A DNA stretch of 64,000 nucleotides from Paragordius varius (Eukaryota; Nematomorpha): positions 2,728,001 to 2,792,000 of the forward strand of contig OZ176057.1 in NCBI GenBank assembly GCA_964247055.1. The letters run 5' to 3'. This document shows positions 58,001 to 64,000 of this stretch, one piece after another; position 1 is the first letter of the stretch; every line of letters starts with the position of its first letter. A program made the position numbers and the translations under genes. The notes under the pieces were generated by a model. That model was given only the letters and a program-made list of their open reading frames with translations, ran no database searches and had not been told where the DNA came from.

Positions 58001-59283
58001 ATATCAATTCAAGGAAAACGGCCTTTCGGCATTTCAATTTTGTATGCGGGTTGGGACCGTCAATTCGGGTATCAGCTGTATCAGAGTGACCCTTCGGGAA
58101 ATTATAGCGGTTGGAAAGCTATATGCACTGGAAACAATAGTGCGGTATGATATCAATATAAAATTAAATTTATCAAGGGCGTAGGGGGATTTTTTTTATC
58201 TTATATCAATCGTAAAACAAGAATATTAACAGATTCATTTTTTATTGAAATTATGATAAATTCAATTTTTATAACGTACAGTAAAACCATTCGTTCATAA
58301 TTATTGCGATTTTGTGGAAAACACCACTATTTAAACCTTACCATAATTACTCAATCAAATATATTCATTGGTAGAATAAACTAAATATTTTAGTAAAAAA
58401 ACGTTTTAAAAAGCGATAGAACTGAATATTTTTATTCCATATGTGAAGGCTGCCATGTCCATCCTTAAGCAAGATTATACAAATGTTAATGAAATGACCT
58501 TAGCAAAAGCTCTTGAGCTAACTATGAAAGTTTTGCATAAAACTTTTGATGCTAATAAAATAACAGCTGACAGAAGTACGATTTTTTTATTTTTATTTCT
58601 TAATTATTGCGGTTTTAGGGTTTTACTAAGTTTGAGAAATGAGGGAAATAGTTAACATAGAAATTTTTATAATTTTTTATTTTTCTTAACTTAAAAAAAA
58701 TATTTTTGTATGAAACTAAATTTTGTTTAAGAGAGCTTAATTTAAAGATTTGATATTTTTATTCTGTGGTATCATTATGTGCGATACAATGCACAATAAT
58801 AAGTTAAATTTCTTTACTATTTTTTTATTCTTAATAAAATTAAACATTTTCATTTATCTTGGCTTTTTTCTTATAAAATCTCATTGTATTGCATTAAATT
58901 TTCTAAATAAAGTGTGAAATACTTTTAATTATTAATCCCTCTTTAAACATACCCTAAGATGTAACACATCTTATGATTGCCAAAATAATTTGATGGTAAA
59001 TTTCAACAATATTTTATTAAAATAAATTTTTTATTTTTAATAAAATTTCACAGTTGAAATTGCAACTTTAACGCGAGATACTAGCGTTACCCCAACAGTT
59101 ACGCGTATTAAAACACTCACAAAACCTGAAGTAGAAAAGGCCATAGCCAAATTCGAAGCGGATGAAATACAACGGGAAAAGGAACGTGAACGAGACCGCG
59201 AAAAAAGTACCGCTAAGCAATCAGCTGATACGGCATCATCCGCTAAAACCGGTTCCGGGTCTGGACCCGGTTACAATAATTGA
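55100..59283 (+). CDS. PSMA4: PSMA4, 20S proteasome subunit alpha-3, complete
   Basis: Non-catalytic alpha-ring subunit of the 20S proteasome. Exons: 55100-55102, 55127-55169, 55203-55365, 55723-55800, 56582-56670, 58014-58144, 58449-58575, 59054-59283; 864 nt, 287 residues. Phases agree. It matches human PSMA4 almost throughout: [19 protein letters not shown] (alpha-subunit signature, ending VEYA), [59 protein letters not shown]. The C-terminus is about 25 residues longer than human (charged [11 protein letters not shown], then Ser/Gly-rich to PGYNN). The first intron (24 nt) follows the ATG directly and the second is 33 nt; each holds an in-frame stop if retained. The ATG exon is the least certain part, since a more distant leader exon is possible. 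MITE A copy 8 ends about 30 bp before exon 6. Confidence 0.94.
57175..57367. mobile_element. hAT-type MITE, family E copy 5, with 8-bp target duplication
   Basis: 193 bp with ends CAGGGCTGTCCAACAC and GTGTTGGACGCCCTTG, flanked by perfect CTCTAAAA repeats (57167-57174 and 57368-57375). The 8-bp duplication and CAG-type end mark the whole family as hAT. In PSMA4 intron 5. Confidence 0.8.
57711..57983. mobile_element. MITE family A copy 8
   Basis: Ends ATACCATTTACAGTTCAAA and GAATTGTAAATGGTAT. The right repeat holds three tandem GTTCRAGGGTGAATTTGAATT sub-units. It ends 30 bp before the acceptor of PSMA4 exon 6. Confidence 0.8.
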
Positions 59284-59379
59284 TGATGAAAACTGCTGAT
59301 ATATTATTTGTGAAATTATGTTTATGATATGATTGTTTATTCATTTTATACCATACATGTATGAACTACTTTTACTCCA

Positions 59380-59385
59380 AATAAA
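59380..59385 (+). terminator. Polyadenylation signal of PSMA4
   Basis: AATAAA 97 bp after the PSMA4 stop codon and just before MITE A copy 9. Confidence 0.6.
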
Positions 59386-59410
59386 TTATGAAAACGGTAA
59401 TTTTTAATAT

Positions 59411-59661
59411 GTATACCATTTATAGCTCAAATTTACCCTCGAACAATTCGTATTCATTTTAAAAATAACATTTTTATGGCATAGTTTATTATTTTTTCAG
59501 TATTATTTTAATTTAAAATACAATTTCATTTTTTAAAAACGTATGTAATTATAGGTAATTTTTAATTTTAAAAAACATATAATTTATTTGAGGGTGAATT
59601 TAAATTGTTTAAGGGTGAATTTGAATTGTTTAAGGGTGAATTTGAAGTGTAAATGGTATAT
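59411..59661. mobile_element. MITE family A copy 9
   Basis: Ends GTATACCATTTATAGCTCAA and GAAGTGTAAATGGTATA, with tandem AATTGTTTAAGGGTGAATTT sub-units on the right. It lies directly downstream of PSMA4. Confidence 0.8.
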
Positions 59662-61021
59662 TTATATTTAAGTTGCTGAGTTTAAAACTAATAAAAATAT
59701 GGATTGGTTACTATAACGTTAATTCGTTATTTTTAAAATTTTATTATATTTAATGCATGAAATATTAGAGTTGGTACTAGCACTGACTTGAATTTTCAAA
59801 TAAAACTAACTCATTTTTTACTAATATCTCAATCTAATTTGGTTTTCCAAACAATAATTTTCAAACACCCCTTGTTGTTTATTTAATAAAAGGTTTAAAA
59901 ATGTTATCATTTGAATGGAACATTTATAAAATCGAATATTAGGATATACGTAAATACAAATTGTAATAAGGATTTATCTGTTTAAAATATTTTCAATTTC
60001 CTCATTTTGGAGGCAAAAACTTTAAGGTCTTAATATCAGATGATTTAATATATATTTTACCCTATAAAAAGTCACATACTTTTACTAGAGTGAAATATTC
60101 ATGGCTAACTTAACTTACTTATTACCAGATAGTATTTCTATATTAAATCAAGAGAATGTTTGATTTATATGTATAAAACTTATGTTTTTTTCGTTATTTT
60201 ACCTTTAATCAATTGATTATTTAATGGAATCCGGAATTGTATTTGATATTTTATGTGGGGGGGTTTCATATCTAATTACATTTGCAAGCTAATATAAAAT
60301 TTATTTATTATTTACTTTATTGGGTCGGTTAAAAAATATTTTTTTCTTAAATAGAAAATACTGTAAAAAATAGCAGTTTTTAATCATTACTATATGTTAA
60401 TCACAAGCTTGGCTTAATTGAGCTAGGGAAGGGTCACTTGAATAACCATTTATACCTAGAAATACTTAACAAATAACTGAAAAATAGAAGTTTAGAAAAA
60501 TTAATCTTGAATCAGTATTATAGAATACAAACTGTAATTATATAACCACATCATAAGGAATAAGACTCGATTTCATTTTTTTTGAAAATTCTTTTATAAC
60601 GTATTTGTTAATAATCACTCCTAAAACCGCTTTTATATGGAAAGGAAACCAAAGAAAAATCAAAATATTATATTTTTTGCTAAAATTTGCTTTCAATAAA
60701 TCATATTACCCATAGTGGCATATTTATTTTGACAGTTTAAAGGTCGAAATTGATTATAATAAATAAAAAAAATGTTTAATACCAAAGGCGATTGATTAAA
60801 TACAATTAAACATTATTCTGCATCATATATTTATTAGGCTTGGATTGCTAAGTGCCATTATTTAGAATAGTTAAATGATCACTGCCATTTCACATTCAAG
60901 ATTATTTATCCCGTCGCATAGCAATAATTATATTGAATATTTACATTTCGTTATTATATATCTTTCCAGTGGCTATAAACTCATAAATTAGAATTCTTTG
61001 GTTGGCTATGACATTCATTAT
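59662..61021. other. Intergenic stretch between PSMA4 and 5S rRNA
   Basis: AT-rich; no gene or transposon end recognised. Confidence 0.4.
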
Positions 61022-61327
61022 CAGGGGTGTATAAATTGCGGCCCTCAAAAAATCTTTTTTAGGACCCGTAAAAAATATAGAAAACTATAGTTTTAAAAAA
61101 ATATTGGCAAAATTTTAATAAAATTGATATTTTATCTACGTGTCATAAAAAGATTGCTACATTGTGACCAAGGTTAAATAAGTAATACTTATGTCCTTAT
61201 GCTTATCTTTTTGAATAAATATCAAAATCATACTATCATCATAAGTCTGCTCCTCTATTAGACTTTTTCAAATTCGGCCCGCCGTTTTTTGAGTTAATTC
61301 ATGAAGCCCTTAGTTTTGGAGACCCGC
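61022..61327. mobile_element. hAT-type non-autonomous element, family E copy 6
   Basis: Left end CAGGGGTGTATAAATTGCGG, right part GCCCGCCGTTTTTTGAG then GGAGACCCGCG. A diverged copy that ends about 20 bp from the 5S rRNA gene. Confidence 0.45.
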
Positions 61328-61350
61328 GTTTATTTATTAAAAATAAAAAA

Positions 61351-61466
61351 GTTACGACACCCGGGATTCCCAGGCGGTCACCCATCCAAGTACTAACCGG
61401 GCTCAACGTTGATTAACTTCGGTGTTCGGAAGGGAACCGGTGCTTTCAACGTGATATGGTCGTAAC
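61351..61466 (-). rRNA. 5S ribosomal RNA gene
   Basis: The 116-bp minus-strand sequence begins GTTACGACCATATCACGTTG and ends CCCGGGTGTCGTAAC, with terminal helix partners in place. It keeps the GGTTAGTACTTGGATGGGTG box C region and CCGCCTGGGAAT, and is followed at once by a run of six T, the pol III stop. The box A region reads GTTAATCAACGTTGAGCCC, where GTTAAGCA...GGGCC is usual, so it could be a slightly diverged dispersed copy. No second copy or SINE tail is present. Confidence 0.85.
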
Positions 61467-61639
61467 ATGATATGAAGGAAAAAGTATGGTATATTTGTTA
61501 CAAACATTATAATATACCAAATGTTTTATAGAAGTTATTTTAATGACTGATTACAGTCGAGGTCAGCTTTGTGCAATGTTTGGCAATACTTTTGTATAAA
61601 TTGTAGTTAGCGTTAATACTTTTCTTCCAAGGATAATTT

Positions 61640-62440
61640 GATGTTTAGTTAATGTGACCAGATAGGCTGTTTTTCGCAGTACAGTACTGGGTTTTCAGAA
61701 AAACACTGCGCCTGTACTGCGCCCACTTTTGTACTTCTTTTTGAAATTGAAAAAAATTAATTTTTTAAAAATATTCATTTTGAAAAAAAATTATTTTAGA
61801 ATTTAATATAGTACCCCTCTGTAAAAATAACCCCATAATTTGTAAAGAAATAATTCATTTTACGGTAAAAATTAAGATTGACCTATTTTTAATTGGTTAA
61901 TATTTTATTTTCTGCTCGAATTATACATATTGGGTTTTGGATCGGTCAAACCGCTTAGGATTGCAGCCTTTGCAGTGGCGAAACTATAAATTTCCCGCTC
62001 CACCGTAAGATTCAGGCTAAAGGCTTTTTCACTTAGGGCATCTGCAAAAAGAGGTTTCAAATTAATATTAATAAAATTAATTTATGATATTTTAATTATT
62101 TAATCAGGTTAAGAAAGTTCATTTTTTGTTAAAATTATCAAATGGGAAATTATATAGAAAATTGTATTCCCGTAACATATTATTCAAAATTTATTATATA
62201 TGGCTAAAATGACCAGATTTTTTGAAAGAAAAAGCGGGACAAATTCGAGAAGGGGGGGTCATTGGGGGGTACAACCAAAAATTTTTATACAAAAAATTTA
62301 TTGTAATATTTATTTATTTTTAACACAAATACATTATAAATATAAAAAATTTGTACCTCACAGGTTGTTTGTACCTTATTCAATAAATTTACATGTGCAC
62401 GAACAAAGGGTGAAGTGATTGTAATATTCTAGAAAAAAAT
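61640..62440. other. Stretch with possible transposon ends, unresolved
   Basis: GTGACCAGATAGGCTG near 61655 and ATGACCAGATTTTTTGAAAG near 62206 resemble each other and might be repeat ends. A GC-richer piece lies at 61930-62050. I could not assign it to a family. Confidence 0.25.
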
Positions 62441-63180
62441 ATTAAAGACGAAATCATCACAAAGTGCGCTGGGTGATGCAAGAAGCGGCACAAAAAATAT
62501 TTTTAACAATTTAGCGAATAATTTTAATCAAAACATTATTGGCAGATACACAACGCTATTCAAACAGCTACTGATTTGTTACCCCTGGATGTGGAAAATA
62601 TAGATGTTAAAATGCTTGGATATTGTAGAACTGTTGGTTAGCTATTTTGCCAGCGATTGAAATATTTATAAAAATGTGATCTCCTAGAATCCTATTTTTT
62701 ATCACAGGACAAAGGTCATTCCAAGTCAAAAAAGGTTAGAAAATAATTTTATACCATTACCTAATCGCAATATTATAAAGCATCCAGAAAAACAAGGCTC
62801 AATGAATAGCCAAAATATAAAATTTTTATACAAACAGAAACGATTATTTGGAAGACAAGACGGTGCACAATGACACTTTTTTATGAAGTCTCATTATTAA
62901 ATAAATATATTGAATGAAAACTTATATTATGGACAACAGAAAAAAATACGTAGGATAGAAATGGTTAAAATAATCATTTTTAAACAAATTATGTTCCATA
63001 CAATAAATTTTAATTTTAGAATTTGCATTATCTTAACCTGAACCACTGCTAGTGAACGCGTTTTTCCACACTAAATTAAGTAAGGACACGGAATCAAATT
63101 TAAATGTTGAATAAAAGCGATTTTATGTGTTCAAATATAATTTGACAAATTATGAAGACTTATACAATATTTTAAGTAAT
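62440..63180 (+). mobile_element. Eroded hAT transposase, plus-strand copy
   Basis: Broken frames read RLENNFIPLPNRNIIK near 62730, a hAT dimerisation-type TASERVF near 63045, and FKYNLTNYEDLYNIL near 63130-63170. The same blocks occur on the minus strand at 63130-64000, so the two copies face tail to tail. Many stops and frameshifts. Confidence 0.55.
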
Positions 63181-63239
63181 TTTGTTTATTTTTAACATAA
63201 AAACTTTGTAAATATAAGAAAATATTGTATTCTTTGGTA

Positions 63240-64000
63240 TATTTTTTGTTCGAGTGAATGCGTTTTAGCAGATTGTCATCATATTTTAAAATATTGTAGA
63301 AGTCTTCACAAGAATTTGTCAAATTATATTTGACAGATAAAACGGCCTTTAAAGTCATTTAAATTTGATTTTTCCGATGTCCACACCTGATTTACTATGG
63401 AATCGCGCTCAGTAGCAGCGTAGGTTCCAGGTAAAGATAGTGCAAATTACAAAATTTTTAAAATATTATTTTATGGAACATAGTTTGTTTCAAAATGATG
63501 AAATATTTCTAACCATTTCTACTGATTTTTTTTCTGTTGTCCATAATTTAAGTTTTTCATTATTGATATATTTTATAACTAATGATACTTCTGAAAAAAG
63601 ATCATATTCTGAAAGGTTACTTTTTGGGAATTTTTGGGAGATGCAGATGTAATCAAATGATTTTTGAACATCGCAACAATTAATCCAATGAAAATGATCA
63701 ATTTCATTGAATTGCACCGTCAAGTCTTCCAAAAAATCTTTACAGTTTGTATAAAACATTTTTATATGGTACAGGATATCGTAGGGATTTATTAAGCGTT
63801 TTTCTAAATTATTTATTATATTGCGGATGGTTAAAGGTATAAAATTATTTTCTAACCATTCTTGACATTGGAATTTTAGGTTACTAACTTCGTTGGCTAC
63901 TGGATTGCCAAAATTTTGTCACCTTCTATAAATTTAATAACATTTTGAAAGAGAGAAGCTTGATTATGTAAGAATTCTAACCATATTTTTGAAGAATCAC
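63240..64000 (-). mobile_element. Eroded hAT transposase, minus-strand copy, running off the window
   Basis: Minus-strand frames read WLENNFIPLTIRNIIN (63870-63815), FYTNCKDFLEDLTVQFNEID (63755 on), and LKAVLSVKYNLTN then CEDFYNILK, LLKRIHSNKKYT (63350-63240). These are C-terminal blocks of a hAT-type transposase found in cnidarians and some insects. It is interrupted by stops. The N-terminal part lies beyond 64000. Confidence 0.6.

Noticed and set aside
61351-61466. 5S-derived SINE3
   Set aside because: The 5S sequence is complete and followed directly by a pol III T run. No SINE body or tail follows.
62200-62418. 72-residue plus-strand open frame near a GC-richer patch
   Set aside because: No similarity recognised; it is partly repeat-like and followed by low-complexity residues.

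Overview
The window is eukaryotic and almost certainly animal. It is strongly A+T-rich (about three quarters by eye), with spliced genes on both strands separated by long AT-rich introns full of small transposons. The best lineage clue is a spongin-short-chain-collagen type C-terminal domain at 31021-32157. That family is known from sponges, cnidarians, lophotrochozoans and some deuterostomes, but not from vertebrates or typical ecdysozoans. The LINE at 42421-45840 is of a type common in cnidarians and lophotrochozoans. I cannot name the species. The 24- and 33-nt introns in PSMA4 recall compact parasitic lineages such as dicyemids, but the other introns run to several kb.

Layout. 1-1012: degenerate tandem repeat. 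1013-12422 (-): an SLC26 anion transporter, 14 exons seen, 3' end outside the window. 12423-20500: no secure gene, but several MITEs and eroded LINE 3' ends. 20500-32670 (+): a complete 14-exon, 795-residue membrane-anchored collagen. 34353-34706 (-): a small Lys-rich secreted protein. 35930-38240: a palindromic MITE followed by a satellite of about 155 bp. 41964-53845 (-): the mRNA-export factor GLE1, seven exons, 632 residues, with an intact full-length LINE in its last intron. 55100-59283 (+): PSMA4, the 20S proteasome alpha subunit, eight exons, 287 residues, transcribed divergently from GLE1. 61351-61466 (-): a 5S rRNA gene. 62440-64000: two eroded hAT transposase copies tail to tail.

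The genes are unrelated housekeeping and matrix genes, not an operon or pathway. All exon models were joined by hand from splice sites, reading phase and family similarity. The GLE1, collagen and PSMA4 models each sum to a whole number of codons.

The most unusual content is in the introns. Two hammerhead ribozymes lie on the minus strand (52209-52274 and 23760-23825). The first sits in a 565-bp element with identical 117-bp ends and a 448-bp period, the architecture of retrozymes and Penelope-like element (PLE) terminal repeats, in sense orientation inside GLE1 intron 1. In two separate genes (collagen intron 12, SLC26 intron 7) the exon-intron junction has been tandemly duplicated into the intron. 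Copies of one MITE family lie within about 80 bp of splice sites in four genes.
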